Positions 18,036 through 26,877 of a DNA stretch of 64,000 nucleotides are shown in pieces. The notes below the pieces were generated by a model that was not told the DNA's origin, did not search any database, and saw nothing but the letters and a program-made list of their open reading frames with translations. Position numbers and translations under genes: made by a program. How positions within the stretch are numbered: the stretch's first letter is position 1; every line of letters begins with the position of its first letter. This DNA comes from Lentzea cavernae. Lineage in GTDB: Bacteria > Actinomycetota > Actinomycetes > Mycobacteriales > Pseudonocardiaceae. The stretch covers positions 186,001 to 250,000 of the forward strand of contig NZ_BNAR01000006.1 in NCBI RefSeq assembly GCF_014653695.1, given 5' to 3'.

Positions 18036-19298
18036 TCATGCCCCACCGGGAACGACCGGGAGGGCGAGCTCGAAGATCGCCCCGCCCTCCTCGGCGTTGT
18101 AGGCGCTCAGGGTTCCGCCGTGGGCCTGGGCGACCCAGCGCACGATCGAGAGGCCGAGTCCCGAGGAGCTCCCGCCGGTGCCGAAGCGGTCGAACGCCGC
18201 GTCGGCCAGCGCGCTGTCGACACCGGGTCCGTGGTCGGCGACGGTCACCCGGCCGTTCGCGACGATGACCTGGACGACCGCCTGCTGATCGGGCTGGCGG
18301 CCGTAGCGCAGGGCGTTGTCGAGCAGGTTGCCGATGGCCCGCTGGATCAGCGCCGGGTCGACCAGCACCTTGCAGGGCGCGGTCGTCACCGTCACGCTCG
18401 CTCCCCCGGCCGGGGTGTCCTCCACGACGCCCGCGACCAGCTGGTCCAGCCAGACGGGCTGCACGGCCAACTGGTCGACGCCGGCCGCGAGACGCGCCCT
18501 GACCAGCAGGCCGTCGATGATGCCGCCCATCCGCGAGGCGAGCGCGACGGTCCTGGGCAACAGGTCCGCGCGTTCCGCCGGGTTGCGCAGGGCCGTCTCG
18601 GCCAGCGCCCGCAGCGCCGCCACCGGGGTGCGCAGGTCGTGGGCGGTCTCGGCGAGCAGCACCTCCTGCTGCTCCAGCGCGGCCGCGGCGGGGCGGATCG
18701 CCCGGCCGGACAGCACGTGGCCGGCCAGGCCCAGCGCGCCGATGAGCAGCACGCAGCCGCCGATCACGAGCAACGTCAGCCGGTCGTGCTCGGCCTCGGA
18801 CACGGAGGCGTCCGCGACCGCGATCACGCCGCCGACGTACCTGCCGCCCTGCCGGAACGGCTCGACCCGGAAGCGCAGCGCGCCGCCGTCGGTCGCGGTG
18901 GTGAAGCCCCTCAGCTGGGTGCCGGACTTCACCGCGGCCTGGACCTGGACCTCCAGGTTCGCCGTGGCGACCCCGGGACAGCCGCCGCCGTCGCTGACGA
19001 ACCCCTTGAACTGGCCGGGACCGCCCGGTAAGACGGCGAACCCCGGGCACCTGTCGTTCAGCTCGTCGGCGGCCACGGCGGCGGTCGAGATCTCGCCGCG
19101 TCCGTCGTCCCGGATCAGCCGCAACACGGACGACGTGACGACCTGCAGGCCGGCGTCGAGGTCCTGCTCGCGCCGGTCGGCGTCCGCGCCGATCACCAGC
19201 ACCGCCAGCACGATCAGCACCGCCGCGTTGACCACGGTCACGAGAAGGGTCATCAGCAGCCGGAGCCGGCGCAGCCGATCGGCCGACGAGCGGGTCAT
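18036..19298 (-). CDS. two-component sensor histidine kinase
   Basis: A 420-residue sensor kinase. TM1 at about 12-37, an extracytoplasmic sensor of about 120 residues with two Cys (CPGF and GGGCPG), TM2 at about 160-182, then the phospho-acceptor His in AETAHDLRTPVAAL, N-box NLLDNALRYG, G1 DHGPGV and G2 SSGLGLSI. The ATG overlaps the stop of the response-regulator gene by 4 nt, so the two are a coupled pair. The longer upstream frame would run inside the regulator gene and is rejected. The signal is unknown; its place beside T7SS genes suggests control of secretion. Confidence 0.93.
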   Translation of the reverse strand: MTRSSADRLRRLRLLMTLLVTVVNAAVLIVLAVLVIGADADRREQDLDAGLQVVTSSVLRLIRDDGRGEISTAAVAADELNDRCPGFAVLPGGPGQFKGFVSDGGGCPGVATANLEVQVQAAVKSGTQLRGFTTATDGGALRFRVEPFRQGGRYVGGVIAVADASVSEAEHDRLTLLVIGGCVLLIGALGLAGHVLSGRAIRPAAAALEQQEVLLAETAHDLRTPVAALRALAETALRNPAERADLLPRTVALASRMGGIIDGLLVRARLAAGVDQLAVQPVWLDQLVAGVVEDTPAGGASVTVTTAPCKVLVDPALIQRAIGNLLDNALRYGRQPDQQAVVQVIVANGRVTVADHGPGVDSALADAAFDRFGTGGSSSGLGLSIVRWVAQAHGGTLSAYNAEEGGAIFELALPVVPGGA

Positions 19299-19972
19299 CC
19301 CGCGGTCGCCAGCCGGTAGCCGCGGCCTCGGACGGTGTGGATCAGCTCCGGCCCGCGCAGCTTGCCGCGCAGGCGTTTCACGACGGCCTCGACGACGTTC
19401 GCCATCGGGTCGTTCTCGGCGTCCCAGCAGTGCTCGATCAGCTCGGCGCGGCCGACCACCTGCTCGGCGCGCGTCATCAGGAACTCCAGCACGGCGAACT
19501 CCTTGCCGGACAACGTGAGCAGCACTCCGGCCCGGCGGACCTCCCGGCGCGCGCAGTCGACCTCCAGGTCGGCCAGGCGCAGCACGGACGGGCGGCCGAG
19601 GCCCGCGCGGCGGCACAGGACGCGCACCCGCGCGGCCAGTTCGGCGACCGAGAACGGCTTCACCAGGTAGTCGTCCCCGCCGTGGGTGAACCCGGCGACC
19701 CTGTCCTCGACGCTGTCGCGGGCGGTGAGGAACAGCACCGGCACGCTCCAGCCCTCCTGGCGGCGGCGGTGCACGTACCCGATCGAGTCGCCGTCGGGGA
19801 GCATGCGGTCGAACACGACGCAGCTGTGGCCGCCCGCGCCCAGTGCCGCGTGGGCCGCCGCGAGGTCCCCCACGGCGTCGACCTCGAAGCCCGCGGAGGC
19901 CAGCTCGACGGACACCGCGAGGCGCAGGTCCTCGTTGTCCTCGACCACCATCACCCGCACGGCGTTCCCCAT
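19295..19972 (-). CDS. OmpR/PhoB-family response regulator
   Basis: A 225-residue regulator with a receiver domain (acidic pocket VVEDNED, phospho-Asp in VFDRMLPDGDS, Lys in DDYLVKPF) and a C-terminal winged-helix DNA-binding domain (EFAVLEFLMTRAEQVV to HTVRGRGYRL). It is the first gene of the pair with the histidine kinase and is transcribed away from the SARP gene, so the 87-bp gap between them holds divergent promoters. It is a close paralogue of the orphan regulator at 25.3 kb, sharing the unusual FDRMLPxGDS phosphorylation site. Confidence 0.95.
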   Translation of the reverse strand: MGNAVRVMVVEDNEDLRLAVSVELASAGFEVDAVGDLAAAHAALGAGGHSCVVFDRMLPDGDSIGYVHRRRQEGWSVPVLFLTARDSVEDRVAGFTHGGDDYLVKPFSVAELAARVRVLCRRAGLGRPSVLRLADLEVDCARREVRRAGVLLTLSGKEFAVLEFLMTRAEQVVGRAELIEHCWDAENDPMANVVEAVVKRLRGKLRGPELIHTVRGRGYRLATAG

Positions 19973-20059
19973 GTCATCAAATCCTCATGTGTCCCGGCAG
20001 ATCGTAGGGCGGACGGCGCGGACCCGCGCCGGTCGGACCGTCGAAACGGGGTGCAGGCC

Positions 20060-21685
20060 ATGCCGTCCACCACGCTGTTCTCCGTGCTGGGCCCGGTCGA
20101 GGCGCCCGGCATCCGCGCCGGCAAGCCGCTCGCCGTGCTGGCCGTGCTGCTGGTGCACGCTAACGCCTGGGTGCGTGCCGAGACGCTGATCGCGGCGACC
20201 TGGCCGGAACAGGACGTGCCCGCCTCGGCGAACGCCAACCTCAAGACCTACGTGTGGCAGCTGCGCAAGGCGCTGCCCCAGCAGCGGATCGAGCGCGCGG
20301 CCGGCTGCTACCGGCTGCGGGTCGAGCCGGGAGAGCTGGACGTCGACCAGGTCGAACAGCTCGCGGCCACCGCACGGCACGCGGTGGAGGGCGATGATCC
20401 GCGCACGGCCGTCGCGGCGCTGACCGACGCACTCGGCCTGTGGCGGGGCCAGCCGTTCGGAGGCTGGGACGTCGAGGCGTTGCGGGGAGCGTCGGCGAGG
20501 TTCGGCGCCCTCCGCTCGGAGCTCCGCGCGGTGCTGGCGGAAGCCCACACGGCGTTGGGCGACCACGACGAGGCTGCCGCGGTGTGGCAGGCGCTGATCG
20601 ACGACGACCCGTTCGCCGAGACGCACTGGGCGCGCTGGGTGGCGGCGCTGACCGGGGCCGGCCGTCACGCCGACGCCCTGGCCGTGCACGACCGGGCCCG
20701 CGCGGTGCTGCGGGCGGAACTCGGCGTCGAGCCCGGCCCCGAGCTCCGTGCGGCGCACAGGACCGCGCTGCGCGAAGTGCGGGCGGCGCGTCAGGACCTG
20801 CCCCGCGACCTGCCGGACTTCACCGGCCGCGCCGCCGAGGTCGACCGGCTGGAGGCGTTCGCGACGCGAACGGGTGACGTGGCGGTGATCAGCGGGGTGG
20901 CCGGAGCGGGCAAGTCCGCGCTGGCCGTGCACGTCGCGCACCGGCTCGCGCCCTGCTACCCGGACGCCGTGCTGTACCTGGACCTGCGGGAACTCACCGC
21001 CGCGGCGGCTCTCGAGCACCTGCTCCAGGCCGTGGGCTGCGCCGTGCCGGCCGATCTCGCGAGCCGTGCGGCGCAGTGGCGGGCCGAGCTCGCCGGGCGC
21101 CGGGTCCTGCTGGTGCTCGACAACGCCACCGGCGCGCGCCAGGTGCGGCCGTTGCTGCCGGGCGTTCCCGGTTGTCTCGTCCTGGTCACCACCCGCGTGC
21201 GGACGCCGGTCGTGGACGGGGCCCACCGGCTCGTCCTCGGCCCGCTGCCCGAGGCCGGGGCTCTGTTCCGAACGCTCTGCGACGACTGGCGAGGCACCCC
21301 CGAACCCGGTGCGGTCGCCGAGGTCGTCCGGCTGTGCGGCGGGCTCCCCGGCGCGCTGCGGGCGGCGGCGGACCGGTTGCACAGCCGTCCCATGTGGACG
21401 GTGGGGAAGCTGGCCGCCCGGCTCGCCGCCGGCACAGCCCGGATCGCGGAGCTGAGCCCGGCCGCCGAGCAGCTCGAGACCGCCTGCCGGGAGCTCTCCC
21501 CTGCCGCCCGGCGGGTGCTGGCCGCGCCGGCCGCCGGCCTCACCGAGGGGGACCTGGTGGTGCTGGAGGACCTGCTCGACCTCGGCCTGGTGACCCAGAC
21601 GTCGGCGGACCGCTTCACCCCGCACCCGTTGATCCGTGAACTCGTCCACGCCGTGCCGTCCTCGCGCCCGGCCAGGGTCGCCTGA
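20060..21685 (+). CDS. SARP/AfsR-type regulator with NB-ARC domain
   Basis: A 541-residue regulator: OmpR-type winged helix (about 1-90, WPEQDVPASANANLKTYVWQ), bacterial transcriptional activation domain (about 95-240, ending in ELGVEPGPELRAAH), then a shortened NB-ARC ATPase (P-loop VAGAGKSAL near residue 280, LLVLDNA Walker B, VTTR motif). TPRs seen in full AfsR proteins are absent. Such proteins switch on neighbouring operons. Here it is the first gene ahead of eccE, separated by only 14 nt, so it probably controls T7SS genes rather than antibiotic synthesis. The ATG was chosen because the longer frame runs backwards into the response-regulator gene. Confidence 0.92.
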   Translation: MPSTTLFSVLGPVEAPGIRAGKPLAVLAVLLVHANAWVRAETLIAATWPEQDVPASANANLKTYVWQLRKALPQQRIERAAGCYRLRVEPGELDVDQVEQLAATARHAVEGDDPRTAVAALTDALGLWRGQPFGGWDVEALRGASARFGALRSELRAVLAEAHTALGDHDEAAAVWQALIDDDPFAETHWARWVAALTGAGRHADALAVHDRARAVLRAELGVEPGPELRAAHRTALREVRAARQDLPRDLPDFTGRAAEVDRLEAFATRTGDVAVISGVAGAGKSALAVHVAHRLAPCYPDAVLYLDLRELTAAAALEHLLQAVGCAVPADLASRAAQWRAELAGRRVLLVLDNATGARQVRPLLPGVPGCLVLVTTRVRTPVVDGAHRLVLGPLPEAGALFRTLCDDWRGTPEPGAVAEVVRLCGGLPGALRAAADRLHSRPMWTVGKLAARLAAGTARIAELSPAAEQLETACRELSPAARRVLAAPAAGLTEGDLVVLEDLLDLGLVTQTSADRFTPHPLIRELVHAVPSSRPARVA

Positions 21686-21699
21686 TCCGAGGAGCATCC

Positions 21700-22962
21700 G
21701 TGCACAACCCGCAGGCGCTCGACGCGCCACGCCCCGCAGCGCCGGCGTTCCAGGGCGCGCACCGGACCGGCACGCCGCGGCTGATCGTCTCCGCCGCCGC
21801 GCACACCGCCCCGGCCGTCGCGCGCCCGGTCGCCGCACCCGCCGCCGCTCCCCCGCCACCACCCCGCCCGCCCGCTACCCCGCCGCCGGTGCGGCACAGC
21901 GCACCACCGCAGGCGCCTGTTCCCCGGCAGGGGCGACGCGCGGCGGTCCGGCAGGTCACCGCGCTGCAGGCCGTCTGCTGGCAGGTCGCGGTGGTCACGA
22001 CCGCGGTGTCGATCGGACGACCGTGGCCCGTGACGGCGGCCGCCTGCACCGGCGCCGCCGTGTTGCTGGCCGTCACCACGATCAGGATCCGCGGGCGGTG
22101 GCTCCACCAGGTGCTGGCGCCGGGCCTGCCGTACCTCCTGCGCCCCCGGCGGCACAACCTGCCGGACGACGACAAGGCGTCCGCGTTGCTAGGCCTGCTC
22201 CTGCCGGACGCCACCACGTTGACCGTCCACACCGGACAGAGCGAGGCACTGGCGATCAGTCACACCGCCGGGCTGACCACCCTGGTGCGGCCGCGGACCA
22301 CCGGCGCCCGCACCGCAGCGCCACCGTCGCCCGCCTCGCTGCTGCCGCCCACCGACGGCGCAGCGGACCACTTCGGCGTCCAGCTGGTGTTCCACTCGGG
22401 AGCCCGCTTCGACCAGCAGCCGCGCTACTGGCTCACCGTGCACGCGTCCCGCACGGTCGAGCACCCCACCGACGCGGAACTGGAACCCCTGCTGCGCAAC
22501 GCGGTCCGCCGCGTGGTCCGGTCCCTCACCCGCTCGGGGACACCCGCCGAGCCGATGCCCGCCGAAGCCGCGTTCGCCACCATCGCCGCACTCGGCCACG
22601 TGACCGGCGGCCGCACGGAGGTGCGTGAGGACTGGGGCTTCTGGCGCACCGGAGTGGTCTCCCACGCCTGCTTCCGCCTCACCGGGTGGGACAGGCTCGG
22701 CGACCACGACGTCCACGGCCTGCTCACCGAGCTGGCCGCGAAGACCGCGGGCGTCGCGGTCACCGTGACCGTCGCCGCACGGTCCGGCCGCCGCGTCACC
22801 GCCGTGCTGCGGCTCGCGGCTCCCACGGAGTCCGCGGTCGAGGCCGCGGCGGCGCACCTCACCGGCCCGCTCGCCTCGTCCGGCGTCCGGCTGGTCCGGC
22901 TCGACGGCTCCCAGATGGCCGGGGTGGCCGCTTCTCTTCCGATCGGAGGCTTTCCGCAATGA
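21700..22962 (+). CDS. eccE: T7SS membrane component EccE
   Basis: A 420-residue protein starting at a GTG behind a GAGGAG site. The first 75 residues are Pro/Ala-rich and disordered. Two transmembrane helices follow (about 86-125, with the short loop GRPWPV), then IRIRGRW and a cytosolic domain of about 290 residues. This layout and the RGRWxxQ segment after TM2 match EccE, the peripheral subunit of the ESX membrane complex. It is unusual to find eccE in an operon led by a SARP regulator and well away from eccC (about 17 kb). The stop overlaps the next start by 4 nt. Confidence 0.82.
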   Translation: MHNPQALDAPRPAAPAFQGAHRTGTPRLIVSAAAHTAPAVARPVAAPAAAPPPPPRPPATPPPVRHSAPPQAPVPRQGRRAAVRQVTALQAVCWQVAVVTTAVSIGRPWPVTAAACTGAAVLLAVTTIRIRGRWLHQVLAPGLPYLLRPRRHNLPDDDKASALLGLLLPDATTLTVHTGQSEALAISHTAGLTTLVRPRTTGARTAAPPSPASLLPPTDGAADHFGVQLVFHSGARFDQQPRYWLTVHASRTVEHPTDAELEPLLRNAVRRVVRSLTRSGTPAEPMPAEAAFATIAALGHVTGGRTEVREDWGFWRTGVVSHACFRLTGWDRLGDHDVHGLLTELAAKTAGVAVTVTVAARSGRRVTAVLRLAAPTESAVEAAAAHLTGPLASSGVRLVRLDGSQMAGVAASLPIGGFPQ

Positions 22963-23621
22963 CGCTCGCCCCAGTACTGCCCATCGGCCGGGTGCCCGCC
23001 GAGACCAGGACCACCGCCCTGCTCGCGGCCGCACAGCACGAGGTGCTGGTGATGAGCAGCCTCGTCAGCTCCGTCAACCACCCGCTCGGCGTGGTCCGCC
23101 GGCACGACCACGACAACCTCCGCCGCGGGGTGCGCTATCGGGTCGTGGTGCCCGACGACGCCCGCACGGCACCCGTGCTCGGCCCCCAGCTGGGAATGCT
23201 GGCGCTGGCCGGCGCCGACGTCCGCACGGTCGTCGAGGTGCCGACCGACTCGATGGTGATCGACGGCGAGGTGGTCGTCCTGCCCGCCGAGTCGCGACCG
23301 GCCGGGCGCGTCGCGATGTTCCGGTTGCCCAGCCTGGTCACCACGACCGTCGAGCTGTTCGAGCGGGTGTGGGCCGGCGGGGTGCCGCTCGCCGCGTACG
23401 ACCTGCCCGTGAGCGCGGAACTCGGTGTGCGGGAACGGGAACTGCTCTCGCTGCTGTCCTCGGGCAGCACCGACGAGAAGGCGGCCGCACGGCTCGGCGT
23501 CTCGGTGCGGACCGTGCGCCGGATGGTCTCCGACATCATGAACCGGCTCGGCGCGCGCAGCCGGTTCCAGGCCGGCGTCAAGGCCGCGGACCGCGGCTGG
23601 CTGATGGAACGGACGGGCTGA
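22959..23621 (+). CDS. LuxR-type HTH transcriptional regulator
   Basis: A 220-residue protein with an N-terminal phospholipase-D/TrmB-like sensor fold (EVLVMSSLVSS, RYRVVVPDD, FRLPSLVTTTVELFERVW) and a C-terminal LuxR HTH at about 154-216 (RERELLSLLSSGSTDEKAAA, then VRTVRRMVSDIMNRL). No receiver domain is present. The start overlaps the eccE stop (ATGA) and a GGAGG site lies 10 nt upstream. Its position inside the operon suggests autoregulation of these T7SS accessory genes. Confidence 0.9.
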   Translation: MTLAPVLPIGRVPAETRTTALLAAAQHEVLVMSSLVSSVNHPLGVVRRHDHDNLRRGVRYRVVVPDDARTAPVLGPQLGMLALAGADVRTVVEVPTDSMVIDGEVVVLPAESRPAGRVAMFRLPSLVTTTVELFERVWAGGVPLAAYDLPVSAELGVRERELLSLLSSGSTDEKAAARLGVSVRTVRRMVSDIMNRLGARSRFQAGVKAADRGWLMERTG

Positions 23622-25261
23622 TGACTGCGACGACCTCGCGTGTCCTGCAGGTGGCCCCGGGCCGCCACGGCGCGTACCCGAGCATCGGCGACGCGATCCG
23701 CGACGCACCGGACGGCGGCGTGATCTCGGTGGCGGAGGGCACCTACGCGGAGACGTTCGACCTGACCGACCGCAGGCTGACGCTGCAGGCGAACGACGGC
23801 GCCGACGTCGTCATCGACGGCACCGGAGCGGACTGGCCCGCCCTGCGGGTGCGGGGCGGTTCGCTGACGGTGCGGGGAATCCGGTTCCTGGCCGACGTGG
23901 AGGGCATCGTCGCCGCCGGCGTGACGCTGACCGTCGAGCTGTGCACGATCACCGCCCGGTCCGGACCGGGCATCAGCGTGCGCGACAGCACGGGTTTCGC
24001 GATCAGCCGGTGCAAGATCTCCGGTGCGGCGCAGGGAATCACGATCGACGGGTCGTCCGGCCGGATCGACGGCACGCGCATCGAGAACGTGGCGGGCGAC
24101 GGTCTCGTGGTCGGGCTCGGCGCCGATCCGGAGATCGCGAACTGCACGATCCTCGGCTGCGGGCAGCGCGGGGTGTACGTCTACCAGTACGCCCACCCCA
24201 CGATCGACGCGTGCGACATCTCCGGCACCGCGCAGGACGGCATCGCGGTCGCGCACCAAAGCCGCCCGGTCATCCGCCGCACGAAGATCCACGACCTGCA
24301 GGGGGCAGGCGTCTCCTTCGGCGCGGACTGCGCCGGTTCGGTGCTGGAGTGCACGCTGACGAACACCGCCGAGCCCGCGATCGCCCTCGCCGCCGGCGCC
24401 ACGCCCACGATCACCGAGGCCGCCCGGCCGGTGCGGTCGGGCGGTGACGGCCTCGACGACCTGCTCAACGACCTCGACGCCATGGTCGGGCTGGCCGCGG
24501 TGAAGGCCGAGGTGCGCACGGTCGTCGACGAGATCCAGGTCGACAAGTGGCGGCTCGGCGCCGGGCTCACCGTCGGCACGGTCAGCCAGCACCTGGTCTT
24601 CACCGGCGCCCCCGGCACGGGCAAGACCACCGTCGCCCGCATCTACGGCAAGCTGCTCAAGGCGCTCGGTGTGCTGCCCAGGGGCCAGTTCCGCGAGGTG
24701 TCGCGCCGCGACCTCGTCGGTCAGTACATCGGTCACACCGCGGAGAAGACAGCGACGGTGTTCGAGGAGTGCCTCGGCGGCGTGCTGTTCATCGACGAGG
24801 CCTACACGCTGTCCCGTTCGTCGGGCAACGGCGGCGACTTCGGCCAGGAGGCGATCGACACCCTGGTCAAGCTGATGGAGGACCACCGCGACGGCGTGGC
24901 CGTCATCGTCGCCGGCTACACCGACGAGATGGACGGTTTCATGGCCGCCAACCAGGGCCTCGCGTCCCGGTTCGCGAAGACCATCGAGTTCGAGAACTAC
25001 GAGGCCGGCGAACTGCTGCTGATCATCGACCGGATGGCCTCCGACGGCGACTACCGGCTGGATCCCGGCGCGCATCCGGTGCTGCTGGACCACTTCGCCG
25101 CCATCCGCGGGGGCGAGTCGTTCGGCAACGCCCGCGAAGCCCGCAAGCTCTTCGAGGGCATGCGCAAAGCGCAGTCGAGGCGCCTGCGCGCGCTCGGCAG
25201 GATGCCGGACACCGACGAGCTGCGCGGCCTGCTCACAGAAGACGTCCTGTCCTGCTTGTAG
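23621..25261 (+). CDS. beta-helix/EccA-like (CbxX/CfqX) AAA+ ATPase fusion
   Basis: A 546-residue protein starting at TGATG overlapping the previous stop. Residues about 15-265 are a right-handed parallel beta-helix of the pectate-lyase-like type, with recurring coil signatures such as GIVAAGVTL, GISVRDSTG, GLVVGLGADP and GIAVAHQSRP. Residues about 285-546 are a CbxX/CfqX-type AAA+ domain with Walker A near 328 (GAPGTGKTT), Walker B near 387 (VLFIDEAY) and C-terminal arginine-rich helices. The AAA part resembles the C-terminal half of EccA, the cytosolic T7SS ATPase that handles effector-chaperone complexes, where a TPR domain is normally found at the N-terminus. Here a beta-helix replaces it. 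Confidence 0.9.
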   Translation: MTATTSRVLQVAPGRHGAYPSIGDAIRDAPDGGVISVAEGTYAETFDLTDRRLTLQANDGADVVIDGTGADWPALRVRGGSLTVRGIRFLADVEGIVAAGVTLTVELCTITARSGPGISVRDSTGFAISRCKISGAAQGITIDGSSGRIDGTRIENVAGDGLVVGLGADPEIANCTILGCGQRGVYVYQYAHPTIDACDISGTAQDGIAVAHQSRPVIRRTKIHDLQGAGVSFGADCAGSVLECTLTNTAEPAIALAAGATPTITEAARPVRSGGDGLDDLLNDLDAMVGLAAVKAEVRTVVDEIQVDKWRLGAGLTVGTVSQHLVFTGAPGTGKTTVARIYGKLLKALGVLPRGQFREVSRRDLVGQYIGHTAEKTATVFEECLGGVLFIDEAYTLSRSSGNGGDFGQEAIDTLVKLMEDHRDGVAVIVAGYTDEMDGFMAANQGLASRFAKTIEFENYEAGELLLIIDRMASDGDYRLDPGAHPVLLDHFAAIRGGESFGNAREARKLFEGMRKAQSRRLRALGRMPDTDELRGLLTEDVLSCL

Positions 25262-25281
25262 GCACGCTACTGTCGGGTTTC

Positions 25282-25938
25282 GTGCGTGTCTTGGTGGTCG
25301 AGGACGACGAGAACCTGCGACTGGCGATCAGCGGGTCGCTGCGCGGAGCCGGCTTCGCCGTGGACGCGGTGGGCGACCTGCCCGCCGCCGACCAGGCGTT
25401 GTGGGTCAACGCCTACGACTGCGCGGTGTTCGACCGCATGCTGCCGTCCGGCGACTCACTGGCGTACGTGCGCTCCAGGCGGGCGGCCGGGTCACCGGTG
25501 CCGATCCTGTTCCTCACCGCCCGCGACGGCGTGGCCGACCGGGTCGCCGGTCTGGAGCACGGCGACGACTACCTGGTGAAGCCGTTCGCGGTGGCCGAGC
25601 TGGTCGCGCGGGTCGGCAGCCTGTGCCGGCGGGTGGCCTCCGGGCACGCCGCGCTGCTGCGGTGCGGCGACCTGGAGATCGACCTCGGACGCCACCAGGT
25701 GCGGCGGGCCGGGGTGCTGCTCACCCTCACCGCCAAGGAGTTCGCGGTGCTGGAGCTCCTCGTGACGCACCAAGGGAAACCAGTGACCCACGGCGAACTG
25801 ATCGCCTACGCGTGGGACGAGATGGCCACTCCGAAGTCGAACGTCCTGCCGGTGCTGGTCGGCCAGCTCCGGCGCAAGCTGCACCAGCCACCGATGATCC
25901 ACACGGTGCCCGAGGTGGGCTACCGGATCGACCCGTAG
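25282..25938 (+). CDS. orphan OmpR-family response regulator
   Basis: A 218-residue regulator with receiver (VVEDDEN, FDRMLPSGDS) and winged-helix domain (EFAVLELLVTHQ to PEVGYRIDP). The GTG start lies 20 nt after the AAA gene, so it closes the SARP-eccE operon. No histidine kinase is adjacent. Compared with its paralogue at 19.3-20.0 kb it lacks one residue just before the conserved DDYLVKPF, and the RGxGYR wing motif reads PEVGYR. It may be phosphorylated by the kinase at 18-19.3 kb or act without phosphorylation. Confidence 0.92.
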   Translation: MRVLVVEDDENLRLAISGSLRGAGFAVDAVGDLPAADQALWVNAYDCAVFDRMLPSGDSLAYVRSRRAAGSPVPILFLTARDGVADRVAGLEHGDDYLVKPFAVAELVARVGSLCRRVASGHAALLRCGDLEIDLGRHQVRRAGVLLTLTAKEFAVLELLVTHQGKPVTHGELIAYAWDEMATPKSNVLPVLVGQLRRKLHQPPMIHTVPEVGYRIDP

Positions 25939-26079
25939 CCCTCGCCCGGCAGAGCCGATGGCCACCCCGACTGGACGTCGCATCGGCCGCGGCATCTCCA
26001 CGGAAGTGGTCTGACGGGTTTTTCCCAGCGGCCGAAGTCCTTCACCGGGATCTCATTCGCGGCGACCGGCTTGCCGGAC

Positions 26080-26541
26080 TCATCGCGGCGGTCCGTTCGA
26101 TGAGGCGAGAGCGTCGTTGATCTGTCCGCAGAGAGCGCGCAACTGCCGTTCGTCCGCGGGCGACAAGCCGACCTGGCACAGCATCTTGTCGGGCACCTCG
26201 CCGGCCTCGCGTTGAAGGCGCCTGCCCGCCTCGGTGACGGTCAGCACGAGGCGGCGCTCGTCTTCCTCCGCCCTCCTCCTGCAGAGCAATCCTTTGCCTT
26301 CCAACCGTTTTACGACTGGCGTCAGGGTCGGCGGATCCAGCAGGGTGCGCTCAGCGAGCGTCCGCAGGTCCACGCCGTCCTGTTCCCACAACGTCATCAT
26401 CACGACGTACTGCGTGTAGGTGAGGTCCAGCGGCTGCAGGAGCGGGCGGTAGGCACGGGTGATGGCGTTGACCGCACTGTAGAGCGCGAAGCACGGCTGT
26501 TCCGACATGCGATGCACCTTCATGCCACCAGTCTTACCCAT
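26080..26541 (-). CDS. MarR-family regulator, OhrR-like
   Basis: A 153-residue winged-helix regulator. The N-terminus has QPCFALYSAVNAI and PLDLTYTQYVVMMTLWEQDG, the pattern of OhrR organic-peroxide sensors, in which the Cys of the CFALY segment is the redox switch; DNA-recognition helix LDPPTLTPVVKRLE and wing RRRAEEDERRL follow. The typical partner ohr (peroxide reductase) is not in the window. The start is uncertain: ATGs also occur at residues 7 and 12. It follows a 75-residue gene by 15 nt, so they form an operon. Confidence 0.88.
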   Translation of the reverse strand: MGKTGGMKVHRMSEQPCFALYSAVNAITRAYRPLLQPLDLTYTQYVVMMTLWEQDGVDLRTLAERTLLDPPTLTPVVKRLEGKGLLCRRRAEEDERRLVLTVTEAGRRLQREAGEVPDKMLCQVGLSPADERQLRALCGQINDALASSNGPPR

Positions 26542-26556
26542 GCCTCCGCCAGTTCC

Positions 26557-26784
26557 TCAGCGCCAGTGGTTGTTCGCCGCGGCGATGGTCGCGTACTCCG
26601 TCGCCACAACCTGGGCGATGGCGATCAGGCTGTGGTGGTCCTCCGCGTAAGCCAGCCTCAGGCGCTGGCGAACCTCCGCGTCCGGCTGAGTCGCTTTCAC
26701 GGTCAGCCTGGCGAGTTTGACGGCGAGGGCGCGTCCCTCGTCGGGAGTCGCGGTGATCAGGGTGTTGCCCGGCACCAGTTCCAT
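26557..26784 (-). CDS. small protein of unknown function upstream of marR
   Basis: A 75-residue protein with a strong ribosome-binding site (GGAAGGGG) before its ATG. It begins MELVPGNTLITATPDEG and is otherwise helical (ALAVKLARLTVKA, LRLAYAEDHHSLIAIAQVVA). No membrane segment, signal peptide or known motif was recognised. It is the first gene of a two-gene unit with the OhrR-like regulator and shares its candidate operator, so it may be the regulated target or an accessory to it. Confidence 0.7.
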   Translation of the reverse strand: MELVPGNTLITATPDEGRALAVKLARLTVKATQPDAEVRQRLRLAYAEDHHSLIAIAQVVATEYATIAAANNHWR

Positions 26785-26818
26785 CGGTGTCCCCTTCCAT
26801 TAAGTTCGTGCGCTAATC

Positions 26819-26832
26819 ATTCGCGCGCGAAT
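26819..26832. promoter_or_regulatory. palindromic operator candidate for the MarR regulator
   Basis: A perfect 14-bp palindrome, ATTCGCGCGCGAAT, lies 35 bp before the start of the small gene that leads the marR operon. MarR proteins usually autoregulate through such inverted repeats. A related half-like word (TTCGTGCGC) lies just downstream. Confidence 0.6.
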
Positions 26833-26877
26833 CTTCGTTGTCAAGGCGTCACGTGCCTTCGGCTCGGCGCGCGGTCA

